A stretch of 64,000 nt of DNA from Aequorivita viscosa (GTDB lineage: Bacteria; Bacteroidota; Bacteroidia; Flavobacteriales; Flavobacteriaceae), in contig NZ_FNNS01000012.1 of NCBI RefSeq assembly GCF_900106795.1, positions 39,103-103,102 on the forward strand, written 5' to 3'. Of the stretch, positions 35,884 to 45,547 are shown in pieces (position 1 is the stretch's first letter; every line of letters starts with the position of its first letter). The translations under genes and the position numbers were made by a program. The notes under the pieces are model-generated. The model saw only the letters and a list, made by a program, of their open reading frames with translations, had not been told where the DNA came from and did no database searches.

Positions 35884-37248
35884 CTAAACAAAAGCACCGT
35901 ATCCTGTAATTGCCCTTCCTACAATTAGTGTGTTAATTTCCTTGGTGCCTTCGTAGCTGTAAATTGCTTCGGCGTCGGCAACAAATCGGGCTACATCGTA
36001 CTCTAATAAAATTCCGTTACCGCCCATTACTTCACGGGCACTACGCACAACGTCTCGGGTGCGAAGACTGCAGAAAACTTTTGCTAATGAAGCGTGTTCA
36101 TCAGTCAATAAATCTTCGTCTTGCAGTTCGGAAAGCCTGAAACACATGGTTTGCATTGCGGTTAAATTGGCCAGCATTTCGACTAAATGATTCTGTACCA
36201 GTTGGAAAGAGGCTATCGGTTTGCCAAATTGCTCACGTTTTTTAGTATATTTAAGAGCGCTTTCATAAGCTCCCCGCGCACAACCTACTGCTTGCCAAGC
36301 CACGGCAGCCCGGGTTACCTTTAAAACCTTTGCAGTATCTTTAAATGAATCACATTTTTGAAGTCGATCACTTTCAGGAACGCGGCAATTTGTTAAGGTA
36401 ATCAATGCATTTTGAACTGTTCGTAAAGCCATTTTACCTTCAATTTTTTCAGCTTTAAATCCTGGGTTTCCTTTTCTTACTAAAAAACCTTTTACTCGAT
36501 TAGTTTCTTCATCATTCGCCCAAATAACGGTTACATCGGCAAAAGTGGCGTTTCCAATCCATTTTTTCTGTCCGTTTAAAATCCATTCGTCGCCTTCTCG
36601 TCTGCAAGTGGTTCCCATTCCTCCAGCAACAGCAGAACCCACATCTGGCTCTGTAAGTCCGAAGGCGCCAATTACTTCCATTCGAGCCATTTTTGGAAGC
36701 CATTCCTGCTTCTGTGCTTCACTTCCGCAAATATTTATAGAGCTCATTGCCAAACCACTATGTACTCCAAAAAATGTGGAAATAGAAACATCTACCCTTG
36801 CCATTTCCATAGCGATGATTCCTTCCATAACGGAGCTTTCATTTGGTGTTTCATACCCTTCAATAGTGAGTCCGCAAATATTTAGCGCTGCCATTTTGGG
36901 AATGATTTCAAATGGAAATTCAGCTTTATTCCAGTATTCATTGGCAATAGGTCGAATTTCATCTTCCATAAAATTTCGAACTTTTAGCTGTAGTTCTCTT
37001 TGTTGTGGTGTTAGTTTTAAACTCAGGTCGTAAAAATCACCATCGATGGGAGGTAGTTTATGCTGACCTTTTTTTCCGCTTTTGTGTTTTAGCATTTTCA
37101 TCAGCCCTTGCAATTGGCGATCGTCGAGTTCGCCTACAGTTTTCATTATTTCAGAAAGATCTACCTTTTGCGAAAGTTCGCCCAACGCATCGAGGTCAAT
37201 GTCTTTCATTAGACGAAACGTTTGCTTTATTTTTGAGAAGATGGACAT
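35884..37248 (-). CDS. Acyl-CoA dehydrogenase (glutaryl-CoA dehydrogenase-like)
   Basis: A 454-residue FAD-dependent acyl-CoA dehydrogenase. The core runs from about residue 70 to the end: an FAD/substrate motif in GAFGLTEPDVGS, NGQKKWIGN, and the catalytic Glu in IYSYEGTKEINTLIVGRAITG-type sequence near 435 (YEGT). That C-terminal pattern is closest to glutaryl-CoA dehydrogenases, but the substrate is not proven. An N-terminal extension of about 65 helical, charged residues precedes the usual family start and looks genuine, because the first ATG at 37248 is the only start before it. Confidence 0.88.
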   Translation of the reverse strand: MSIFSKIKQTFRLMKDIDLDALGELSQKVDLSEIMKTVGELDDRQLQGLMKMLKHKSGKKGQHKLPPIDGDFYDLSLKLTPQQRELQLKVRNFMEDEIRPIANEYWNKAEFPFEIIPKMAALNICGLTIEGYETPNESSVMEGIIAMEMARVDVSISTFFGVHSGLAMSSINICGSEAQKQEWLPKMARMEVIGAFGLTEPDVGSAVAGGMGTTCRREGDEWILNGQKKWIGNATFADVTVIWANDEETNRVKGFLVRKGNPGFKAEKIEGKMALRTVQNALITLTNCRVPESDRLQKCDSFKDTAKVLKVTRAAVAWQAVGCARGAYESALKYTKKREQFGKPIASFQLVQNHLVEMLANLTAMQTMCFRLSELQDEDLLTDEHASLAKVFCSLRTRDVVRSAREVMGGNGILLEYDVARFVADAEAIYSYEGTKEINTLIVGRAITGYGAFV

Positions 37249-37370
37249 ACGGGTATTTTTAGAAGTGAATCCTAAAGATACCGTTAAGCTGATTTGTAAT
37301 TGGCCAAAAAAAAGTTAATTTGCATAAATTACAATGACTACTAGTGAATTAGTCCATTGAAGTGTTCTGC

Positions 37371-38741
37371 CTATCCAAATAAATGATGTACAACATCGTG
37401 AACCTTGGCTACTTTTATAATGTTAATGCTGAAAGTGTCTTTTGGAATCTTGCAGTATTTTGATACAATAATAGAAGTGAATCCAAGTTTTTCGGCTTCG
37501 AGAATACGTTGCTCAACTCGGGTCACGGGTCTTATTTCGCCTGCAAGTCCAACTTCGGCTGCAAAACACATTCGTTTGTCTATTGCAATATCAATATTTG
37601 AAGAAAGTACTGCAGCAACAACGGCCAAATCGATAGCCGGATCGTCTACTGTTATTCCGCCCGTTATATTCAAGAAGACGTCTTTAGAACCCAATTTAAA
37701 TCCGGCTCTTTTTTCCAGAACGGCGAGTATCATATTTAGGCGTTTGGCGTTGTAACCAGTGGCGCTTCGTTGCGGTGTTCCATATACCGCTGTGCTAACC
37801 AGCGCTTGTATTTCGATCATCAATGGGCGCATGCCTTCAAGCGTGGCAGAAATTGCGGTTCCGCTTAAATCTTCATCATTTTTCGAAATAAGTATTTCTG
37901 AAGGATTTGACACTTCACGTAAACCACTTCCTTGCATTTCGTATATTCCGAGTTCATTCGTGCTACCAAACCTGTTTTTATTGGCGCGTAGAATTCTGTA
38001 AATATGGTTTCGGTCGCCTTCAAATTGCAAAACCGTGTCGACCATATGCTCTAAGATTTTAGGGCCAGCAATATTTCCGTCTTTGGTAATATGGCCAATA
38101 AGAATAACAGGTGTTGCGGTTTCTTTTGCAAATTTTATCAATTCTGCTGTGGTTTCGCGAATTTGGGAAATACTTCCTGCGCTGCTTTCAATATAATCTG
38201 TATGAAGGGTTTGTATAGAATCGATCACAACTATATCGGGGTCGAGATCTGCTATAGCTTTAAAAATATTTTGAGTTTTTGTTTCTGTAAGAATATAACA
38301 GTTTTCTGAAATGGGCTGAATGCGCTCTGCCCGCATTTTTATTTGCTGTACGCTTTCTTCGCCCGAAACATATAAGGTTTTATAGGGAAGCTGAAGTGCT
38401 ATTTGCAGCATTAACGTACTTTTTCCAATTCCTGGTTCTCCTCCCAAAAGCGTTAAAGACCCTGGCACTAATCCGCCGCCCAAAACTCGGTTTAATTCGT
38501 TGTTTTGGGTGTTTAATCGAGCTTCGGCTTGAGTCGAGATTTCCGAGATTCGTTGCGGTTTGGCGGTTCTATTCCGTCCATATGTTGATGAATCCTGGTT
38601 TTCCCAGCTTACCTTTTCAGCTTTTTGAATTACTTCTTCGGCAATGGTATTCCATTCTTTACAAGAAGTACATTGTCCTTGCCATTTGGCAAATTGAGCG
38701 CCACAGTTCTGACAGAAAAAGGTTGTTTTAGTTTTAGCCAA
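37371..38741 (-). CDS. radA: DNA repair protein RadA
   Basis: A 456-residue RadA (Sms) protein, which promotes branch migration of recombination intermediates. A zinc finger with FFCQNCGAQFAKWQGQC then CTSC lies at about 8-32. The RecA-like ATPase has Walker A GGEPGIGKST near 95-104 and Walker B VVIDSIQT. The RadA signature KNRFGSTNE is near 255, and the Lon-protease-like C-terminal domain spans about 270-456. The length matches the family. It stands alone on the minus strand. Confidence 0.96.
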   Translation of the reverse strand: MAKTKTTFFCQNCGAQFAKWQGQCTSCKEWNTIAEEVIQKAEKVSWENQDSSTYGRNRTAKPQRISEISTQAEARLNTQNNELNRVLGGGLVPGSLTLLGGEPGIGKSTLMLQIALQLPYKTLYVSGEESVQQIKMRAERIQPISENCYILTETKTQNIFKAIADLDPDIVVIDSIQTLHTDYIESSAGSISQIRETTAELIKFAKETATPVILIGHITKDGNIAGPKILEHMVDTVLQFEGDRNHIYRILRANKNRFGSTNELGIYEMQGSGLREVSNPSEILISKNDEDLSGTAISATLEGMRPLMIEIQALVSTAVYGTPQRSATGYNAKRLNMILAVLEKRAGFKLGSKDVFLNITGGITVDDPAIDLAVVAAVLSSNIDIAIDKRMCFAAEVGLAGEIRPVTRVEQRILEAEKLGFTSIIVSKYCKIPKDTFSINIIKVAKVHDVVHHLFG

Positions 38742-38941
38742 TGGTTTTGTTTTAATCTTTGTTCTGCGAAAATAGCACCTTCTTTTTAACGAATAGGCTT
38801 TTGAATACGGGTTTCTTTTAATTAAAAATTGATTTTATAAATAGCATTATCCGATTCAATTTAATCAGCTAGAACAATTCAATAGAAATGGAATTTAAGT
38901 GTCGATATTTACTTCAGTAAAGGCTTTGAAAATTAACGGAA

Positions 38942-40090
38942 TTAATACCCAAAATCGTTTTTTATTTTAGCTGCTCGGTCTAACATAACATCAACGGTTA
39001 TAAAATCCACTTCTTCCTTATCGAAGGCGCTTTGATAAATTCGCATTGCCTTTCGTGCATTGCCTGACTCCTCATAATAGCGTCCCATATAATAATCGCC
39101 TAAAACCGATTTTGGATATTGTTTTTGGGCAAGAGCAGCGATATCTCGCACAGATTCCCATTGCTTAGTCTTTTCTGAAGCTGCAAGGGTTGCTAGAAAA
39201 TCATTAACACGAATATTGTTGGTTATTCCGAAAAGCTCTTCGATGACTTTATATTTATCTAGAAGATATTCAGAAATTGGCGTTTCCATTTTTAGCAATA
39301 CATCGTTAAATTCTTGTTTGCTGATTGGTCTATACACAGAAAATATTTTTTCCAAAGCATGTGGGATTCCTCTACCAACTAATGTGTAATGCGTGGCACC
39401 TTCAAAATTGTCGAAATAATAATTTAATGTAGGGCTCTTTATTTCTTTTAATTGATTGTTTAAACTTTCGGCAGACTCTCTTAGTCCTTTAATATCATCT
39501 GTTCCAGTAGCAACATAATAAAATATCCTCCCCGGAATGGCAGCCAGTCTATCGGCTATTCTCTGCTCCATCATAGGTGCAAAATCTGGGCTTAAGTTGA
39601 TGTATCCGTTTAATAAAGGCGGGCTTTTAAAGAGATAATAATTTATAAAATTTGCTGTAAAATCGTGGCCTACGCCAATAATGAATTTTGCCGTGCGGTA
39701 TTCTTTGTCTATGTGCGGGATTAGTTCTAAGCCAATAAACTCGAAAAACTTCGAACCATCCTCATCGGGTAAATAGTTTATATTGTCATACGAACAATCT
39801 AAATAACGATTCTCACCTTGAATAATTCCAACAACAATAGATTCTGGCATGTCTTCCCAATAGCTATAATAATCAACATTTCCAGCTACTGGTTCGAACA
39901 GATAATCACCATCTAGCACCAAAACGATGGGGTATCTTTTGTCTTTATTGGTTTCGTAATTTCTTGGAAGTTGGATTTTTATCCGTTGTGTGGCACCTAT
40001 TTTCTTTGAATTAATTTCTTCATAAATAACTTGAGACTGTGAGGTGTAGTTAAATAGAATTATTAAGACGAGTAGTACGTATTTTTTCAT
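38942..40090 (-). CDS. Secreted esterase (alpha/beta hydrolase) with TPR tail
   Basis: A 382-residue protein with a signal peptide (1-19, ending SQSQ). An esterase-D-like domain follows (about 22-280): an oxyanion-region strand VLDGDYLFEPV near 57-67, and GVGHDFTANF near 152 where the family has GxSxGG. Here the usual nucleophile Ser is replaced by His-Asp, so the catalytic triad looks broken. GATHYTLVGRGIPHAL carries the usual C-terminal His. A TPR-like tail (about 295-375) ends the protein. It may be a non-catalytic relative of IroE/Fes-type esterases. Confidence 0.78.
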   Translation of the reverse strand: MKKYVLLVLIILFNYTSQSQVIYEEINSKKIGATQRIKIQLPRNYETNKDKRYPIVLVLDGDYLFEPVAGNVDYYSYWEDMPESIVVGIIQGENRYLDCSYDNINYLPDEDGSKFFEFIGLELIPHIDKEYRTAKFIIGVGHDFTANFINYYLFKSPPLLNGYINLSPDFAPMMEQRIADRLAAIPGRIFYYVATGTDDIKGLRESAESLNNQLKEIKSPTLNYYFDNFEGATHYTLVGRGIPHALEKIFSVYRPISKQEFNDVLLKMETPISEYLLDKYKVIEELFGITNNIRVNDFLATLAASEKTKQWESVRDIAALAQKQYPKSVLGDYYMGRYYEESGNARKAMRIYQSAFDKEEVDFITVDVMLDRAAKIKNDFGY

Positions 40091-40193
40091 ATCTAGTCCT
40101 TTTAAATTACCGAAAGATAGTGAAATTTCTAATGAAATAATTTTTCAGGCAATAGTAATAAAAAAACCAAAAGTGTGAAGTAAGTCTCAATTC

Positions 40194-42632
40194 CTAATTC
40201 ACATCGTACACGATTACGTCTTTAGAATCGCCTTTTACACTTAAATTAAATCCATTTCGAGAGCTACTTTTGCCCATAGATGCTTCTGAAGTTCCGTATA
40301 CTGGAAATCCATTTATCAAATTTGCATTCGTGTCAAAAACATAGACTTTGTTTTCTTGGGTTTCGGTAGTGGTTACGTAGACTTTTCGATTTATTTCAAA
40401 TAATTTGGGCTTGCTGTATAGTCCGATAGGGAGTTCGGCTAATTTTCCATCAATTCGTAATAAATTATTGTCTAACGTTGCTTTTGTGTTACCGTTAATA
40501 GCAAACCAGTAGCCAATTCCTACATTTAGTTTTTGCGAACTAACTTTTCCATCTTCAGCAATACGTTCTTTGGTGTTTTCTTTAGTAATTACAACAAAAG
40601 TATTGTCTTCGGCTGTTACTGGAATTTCAGAGAAATTAAACTTTTTTGAAACGGAAACCCTAGGTTTTCCAATGCGGCTTAAAATATTTAATGTGCCGTT
40701 TTCTTCAGCAATTAGAATGTAGTCTTTATTTCCCATTCTAATGTGTACGGGAGATTGGGCAATGTTGCTTTTCGCCTTAGGGAATTTAAAGCCTTTTACA
40801 ATTTTTCCATCTTTGTTATAAAGTAATACTTCTTTTCCTTGAACCACTACAAACCGATACTTACCGTTGTTATCGTAATCGAAAACAGCAAGCGGTTTGG
40901 TGATTTCGTCCTTGAAATTTATTGGAAATGATTTCACGTCTTTTCCATTCCTATCAATTATAAAAACTGTGCTTTTGGTAGCGAAAGCCATTTGTTTTTT
41001 GCCGTTGTTTGCAATATCTACTTCTATAATTTGACCTAAAATAGGCGAATCGAGATTTCGAGTCCAAAGAATTTTTCCGCTTTCAGATATGTAATACAGT
41101 TTGTTACTAACGTCTTGAACCGCTACATTGCCGCCATCGCCAATTATTTGAGGATTACCCAAAACGGTATTTTCAAGGTTGGTATTAAATTTTTCCGAAA
41201 CCGCGCTAGAAATACTTTTAGTTTCAGTTTTACCTTCTTTACAGCTTAGCGTAACGTGGGCAAAATTTCTGTCGAAACTAAATTGAAGTGCTGCTAAAGG
41301 GTAGTTTGTCAATGAAATATTATTAAAGCTATTTCGCGAATTTGCATTAAAAAAGCCTGCGATCGTTTTCGCAAAATTGCCCCTCATTTTTAAAACCAAC
41401 AGCGAAGATGCCGCGCTTAAATTTGAAGCGGTATTTTCAAAAAAGGTTGTGTTTATTAAAGTTGTATTGTTTTGAAATGAAACAATTATTTCTTGGGCAG
41501 AAGCTTCAGTGTCTGTAAAAACAAAGAAATTTTCAAGTTGAAAAACATAGTTTGCTTTTTGTGAATTGATAAGTGGGGAAAATGTTTTTTGGAATAATAC
41601 GGGCTCACTAAAACTTTTTATTTCTACATCGCGAAATGAATTTTCTGTTGTAACATAACGCGCCAATGCATCGCTTGTTAAAGATGCATCAATGCTTTTT
41701 ATGAAAATTGCAGAGCCACTTTTAAGGTCGATGGTGCCAATTTCGCTTGTAGAATCGAAAATACCAGTGGTTTTTGCTCCTGCTTTTTCCCCGCGAAATC
41801 CACGAAGCTTGTTTTGTAAGTTTTCGGCATCGTCAAAAGTAAAACTCATGGCTCCAATAGCATCCATTGGTGCTAATGCTGCAAGATTATTCTGTTGTGG
41901 CACTTGTCCTTCAAAAATGTTGAGCAACTGCGGAATGCTATCTGTAGCTAACGTAATTCCAGTTGCTACGAACGACTCAGGTTTAATCGAAATGTCTAAA
42001 GCGCTCCACGAAGTAAAATCAACATTTGAAGAATCGGTTATGGCAACTTTATTTCCGCGGAGTAAGGCTGTAAATTCACTAGTATTTGGCAGTTGAAATA
42101 CTTTTTTAAAAGCTTCTTGTTTTTCGGTTTTTCCTTTTAAAATATCCATCAAAATTTGTTGCGAAGAAGAAGCGACAAATATGCTATCTACTACGGTCGC
42201 AAAAGCTGTTTTTTTACCGATTGTAATTCGTTGTATGGACTGTTTGTCTATTTGTAAAGTTTCAACTGTTTTGTTTTTAATAGAATCTGGTTGAAAAAGG
42301 GTAGCAGCTTGTTTTGATATAAAAGTATAAGCCGAAAGCGAATCGTTTACTTTGTTGATGCTCAATAAACTTGGTGAATTGGGGTGCAAATTTTTAAGAA
42401 GTGGTGCTTCTTCTGAAAAGAATAGGTACGGTATGGTTTTATCAAATTCTGAAAGCAGGGAATTGTTTTTAATATCTGCCTGCAGGCCTTCCCAATTTGA
42501 TATTTTTAGAACCACAGCTGCATTTTCTGGTACAAAGTCCATTAACGTTCCTGTTTTCTGGGTTGTTTGTTCACAACTCAAAAAGGAGACGAAAAGTAAA
42601 AGCAAAATCAGTTTTCCCGAAATTTTTTCCAT
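40194..42632 (-). CDS. Lipoprotein with C-terminal beta-propeller-like repeats
   Basis: About 812 residues from ATG 42632, chosen because it directly precedes a lipoprotein signal (LLFVSFLSCEQ) and because the upstream TTG start at 42668 is the -33 element of a promoter. The N-terminal 480 residues are not recognised (opening VPENAAVVLKISNWEGL, somewhat like DUF3352 proteins). The C-terminal 330 residues repeat short hydrophobic strands with Asp/Gly turns (ILWTRNLDSPI, VFIIDRNGKDVKSFP, VLLYNKDGKIVKGF) like a quinoprotein or VCBS propeller. Probably envelope-located; function unknown. Confidence 0.7.
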   Translation of the reverse strand: MEKISGKLILLLLFVSFLSCEQTTQKTGTLMDFVPENAAVVLKISNWEGLQADIKNNSLLSEFDKTIPYLFFSEEAPLLKNLHPNSPSLLSINKVNDSLSAYTFISKQAATLFQPDSIKNKTVETLQIDKQSIQRITIGKKTAFATVVDSIFVASSSQQILMDILKGKTEKQEAFKKVFQLPNTSEFTALLRGNKVAITDSSNVDFTSWSALDISIKPESFVATGITLATDSIPQLLNIFEGQVPQQNNLAALAPMDAIGAMSFTFDDAENLQNKLRGFRGEKAGAKTTGIFDSTSEIGTIDLKSGSAIFIKSIDASLTSDALARYVTTENSFRDVEIKSFSEPVLFQKTFSPLINSQKANYVFQLENFFVFTDTEASAQEIIVSFQNNTTLINTTFFENTASNLSAASSLLVLKMRGNFAKTIAGFFNANSRNSFNNISLTNYPLAALQFSFDRNFAHVTLSCKEGKTETKSISSAVSEKFNTNLENTVLGNPQIIGDGGNVAVQDVSNKLYYISESGKILWTRNLDSPILGQIIEVDIANNGKKQMAFATKSTVFIIDRNGKDVKSFPINFKDEITKPLAVFDYDNNGKYRFVVVQGKEVLLYNKDGKIVKGFKFPKAKSNIAQSPVHIRMGNKDYILIAEENGTLNILSRIGKPRVSVSKKFNFSEIPVTAEDNTFVVITKENTKERIAEDGKVSSQKLNVGIGYWFAINGNTKATLDNNLLRIDGKLAELPIGLYSKPKLFEINRKVYVTTTETQENKVYVFDTNANLINGFPVYGTSEASMGKSSSRNGFNLSVKGDSKDVIVYDVN

Positions 42633-42637
42633 ATAGA

Positions 42638-42668
42638 CAAATGTAGCAAGGAAAGGCGTTGGTTTCAA
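42638..42668 (-). promoter_or_regulatory. Promoter that abuts the propeller-lipoprotein start
   Basis: On the minus strand TTG (42668-42666), 20 bases, TACATTTG (42645-42638). Only five bases separate the box from the ATG at 42632, so transcription would start at or next to the start codon. Confidence 0.6.
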
Positions 42669-42763
42669 GCAGTTTTAAAAATGTTTATTGACGGGTTTTC
42701 AACAGATTCCGAATTAATCATTGCCAATAAGTGTGTATTGAGCTGTTAAAAGCTGCTTGTGAA

Positions 42764-43345
42764 TTAAACAGGCACTAGATTAAAACTCTTTCTATGAAAA
42801 TCAGTACTTCCAAAATTACGGATAGCTTCCCGATGTTCTTTAGTAGGATAGCCTTTATTTCGTTTCCAATTGTATGCCGGAAATTTTTGGTGAAGTGCCG
42901 CCATATATTCGTCGCGATAGGTTTTTGCTAAAATAGAAGCTGCGGCTATATGCAAGTATTTGCTATCTCCTTTCACCACACATTCAAACGGAATTTGATG
43001 TAAAGGTTTAAAACGGTTACCATCTATGGCTATAAATTCGGGTGTTTGTGAAAGTCCTTCAATGGCGCGATGCATGCCCAAAATAGATGCGTTTAAAATG
43101 TTGATTTTGTCTATCTCGTGCATCATTACGTGTACCACGTGATAACAAATTGCTTCTTTTTCAATTATTTCACGAAGTTTGTTTCGCTTTTTTTCTGAAA
43201 GTTGTTTGCTATCCGTTAAAAAGGGATGCTTGAAATTGTTGGGAAGTATTACAGCAGCAGCCGTAACAGGGCCTGCTAAACATCCACGACCCGCTTCATC
43301 GGTGCCACATTCTAGTAGATTCGGATTTATTTTTAATTTCAACAT
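42764..43345 (-). CDS. rnhB: Ribonuclease HII
   Basis: About 193 residues from ATG 43345 (a TTG at 43384 would add 13 unusual residues). RNase HII cleaves the RNA strand of RNA-DNA hybrids and starts removal of single ribonucleotides from DNA. The catalytic [14 protein letters not shown] lies near 12-25, with AIDGNRF near 105 and the C-terminal [17 protein letters not shown] carrying another acidic ligand. The length is typical. It is followed, 96 bp downstream on the same strand, by the propeller lipoprotein gene, which has its own promoter. Confidence 0.95.
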   Translation of the reverse strand: MLKLKINPNLLECGTDEAGRGCLAGPVTAAAVILPNNFKHPFLTDSKQLSEKKRNKLREIIEKEAICYHVVHVMMHEIDKINILNASILGMHRAIEGLSQTPEFIAIDGNRFKPLHQIPFECVVKGDSKYLHIAAASILAKTYRDEYMAALHQKFPAYNWKRNKGYPTKEHREAIRNFGSTDFHRKSFNLVPV

Positions 43346-43470
43346 AATAGATGCAAAACTCCATATAAAAATGCAAGAACCCAATTCAAATAACGAATAA
43401 TAATTGATTCAGTACAACTAATCAAATGCCCAATTCAATAGGTAATCCTGCATTAAACTTAAAAATAAAT

Positions 43471-43478
43471 TATCTTTG
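43471..43478 (+). promoter_or_regulatory. -7 box of the putative porin gene
   Basis: TATCTTTG fits TAnnTTTG and lies 18 bp before the ATG at 43497. The TTG ending this box is the start of a longer ORF reading, which argues against that longer start. Confidence 0.5.
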
Positions 43479-43496
43479 CCGAAAAGCTATTTCAGT

Positions 43497-45380
43497 ATGA
43501 AGAAAATACTTTTGCTATTGTTGGTTTCGTTGGTCACTGCAACTGTGTTTTCGCAAGCTCCTTCTTCGAAAAAAGAAAAACCACCGATTACCGATTATAG
43601 GATAATCTCATTTGATCGCGACACGACCTTTGTAGACACGACACTTTCAATTCGTAAAAAATACAAATTCAACTACCTTCGGAAAGATAATTTTGAACTT
43701 TTACAGTTTTCAAACGTAGGTCAGACTTATAATTCGTTAGCCTATTCTTTTGATCGATTACACTTAAAACCGTTGTTTGCCGCGCAATCGCATCATTTTA
43801 ATTACAAAGAAATTGAAGATGTAAATTATTTTAGGGTCCCCACGCCGCTTACTGAGCTGTATTTTAAAACTGCCTATGAGCAAGGACAGCAAATGGATGC
43901 GTTTTTTACGGTAAACACGTCTCCACAACTCAATTTTTCGATCGGTTATAAAGGCGTTCGCTCTTTAGGGAAATATCAGCATATATTAACCAGTACAGGA
44001 AACTTCCTTTTTACGGCAAATTATCACACTAAGAATAATCGTTATGCTATACGCACCCATGTGGCGGCGCAGGACATAATGAATCAAGAAAATGGTGGAT
44101 TGAACGAATCTTCCTTGGCACTTTTTATAAATAACGATTCCGAATTTAGGGATCGCGGTAGAATGGATGTTCTATTTGAAGATGCTGACAATAAACTGGA
44201 AGGGCTGCGGTTTTACGGGGATCATTATTACGAGTTAATTAGTGAACGCGATAGTACGGCCTATACGGTCTTGACCGTTGGAAATGTCATTTCTTTTGAA
44301 CACAAAGATTATCGCTACAATCAGACAACAGCGTTCGAGGATTTTGGGCCTTCTTATGTGGCAACGGACTTATCTACCAGAACAAAACTTGAAGATTTTA
44401 ACGTGAAGGGGTTTGTAGATTATAACAATTCGCTTTTAGGAAAAATCACGGGTTGGGCAGGATATACCGATTTAAATTACGGCTATAATTCTGTGCTTAT
44501 TCTGGACAATAGTATAATTCCTGACCGAATTATTGGCAATATGGTTGAAGTGGGAGCTGCGTACGAAAAGCAATATCGCGGATTTGAACTTTCGGGGAAG
44601 GGAGCTGTTAACGTAGCTGGCGATTTTGACGGTAACTACCTCCAAGGAGCGGCCTCGTACAATTTGAATGATGATTTGGCAGCAAAAGCCTCTGTAACGA
44701 TTCATTCTGTGGCGCCCAACTTTAATTTTCAACTAAACCAAAGCGATTACAAAAACTACAATTGGAAAACCAATTTGAACAATGTAAAAAGCCAAGAACT
44801 CAAGTTTGAAATCGACACAAAAAAATTTGGAAATGCTTCGGTTAGTTATACAGGTATTGACGATTACACCTACTTCGGAATAAAAGCAAATGAAAGCACT
44901 CCATCGCCATTACAAGCTTCGGAACGAGTGGATTATTTAAAGATAAAAGCCGAAAAGGAATTTACCTACGGACAGTTTGCATTAGAAAATACCATAATGT
45001 ACCAACAGGTTTTAAGCGGGGAAAATGTGTTTAATGTGCCACAGCTTATTACCAGAAATTCACTTTATTATCAAAACCATCTATTTAAGAAAGCTTTGTT
45101 TTTACAAACGGGAGTAACTTTTAAATACTTCACCAAGTATAATATGAATGCCTACGATCCAGTTTTAGCCGAGTTTTACGTACAGAACAATCAGGAATTA
45201 GGTGGTTTCCCGTTGGTAGACCTCTTCTTTAACGCAAAAATCAGGCAGACCCGAATCTATTTTGTTTACGAAAATTTCACTGCGCTTTTCAGTAGTAAAA
45301 ATGAATACTTCGCAGCACCGGGTTATCCGTACCGCGACAATGTTTTGCGGTTTGGATTGGTTTGGAATTTCTTTTTGTAG
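43497..45380 (+). CDS. Putative porin (Bacteroidota family)
   Basis: A 627-residue predicted outer-membrane barrel, started at ATG 43497 where a normal signal peptide begins (hydrophobic core LLLLLVSLVTATVFS). Features of the putative-porin family are TDYRIISFDRDTTFVDT after the signal, GQTYNSLAYSFD and LTELYFKTAYEQGQQMDAFF, then alternating barrel strands to a terminal VWNFFL with a final aromatic pair. It has its own -7 box. The solute is unknown. Confidence 0.85.
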   Translation: MKKILLLLLVSLVTATVFSQAPSSKKEKPPITDYRIISFDRDTTFVDTTLSIRKKYKFNYLRKDNFELLQFSNVGQTYNSLAYSFDRLHLKPLFAAQSHHFNYKEIEDVNYFRVPTPLTELYFKTAYEQGQQMDAFFTVNTSPQLNFSIGYKGVRSLGKYQHILTSTGNFLFTANYHTKNNRYAIRTHVAAQDIMNQENGGLNESSLALFINNDSEFRDRGRMDVLFEDADNKLEGLRFYGDHYYELISERDSTAYTVLTVGNVISFEHKDYRYNQTTAFEDFGPSYVATDLSTRTKLEDFNVKGFVDYNNSLLGKITGWAGYTDLNYGYNSVLILDNSIIPDRIIGNMVEVGAAYEKQYRGFELSGKGAVNVAGDFDGNYLQGAASYNLNDDLAAKASVTIHSVAPNFNFQLNQSDYKNYNWKTNLNNVKSQELKFEIDTKKFGNASVSYTGIDDYTYFGIKANESTPSPLQASERVDYLKIKAEKEFTYGQFALENTIMYQQVLSGENVFNVPQLITRNSLYYQNHLFKKALFLQTGVTFKYFTKYNMNAYDPVLAEFYVQNNQELGGFPLVDLFFNAKIRQTRIYFVYENFTALFSSKNEYFAAPGYPYRDNVLRFGLVWNFFL

Positions 45381-45547
45381 TAACTAGCTTTTAAAAGTAC
45401 CTTTATACGGTTGTTTCTAGCAACACTTATTTATTATAGCTTTTACTTTTGTTGAGATTATATTATTTATTACATTTGATTTTACAGCTAAAAAAATACA
45501 GCAAACCCCGTATTATTTAGCTTTTTCGCAAACTAAAACTGAAAGAA

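Noticed and set aside
36545..37033. 162-residue plus-strand ORF
   Set aside because: Antisense shadow of the acyl-CoA dehydrogenase; its codons follow the opposite-strand frame.
41692..42096. 134-residue plus-strand ORF
   Set aside because: Antisense shadow within the propeller lipoprotein gene.
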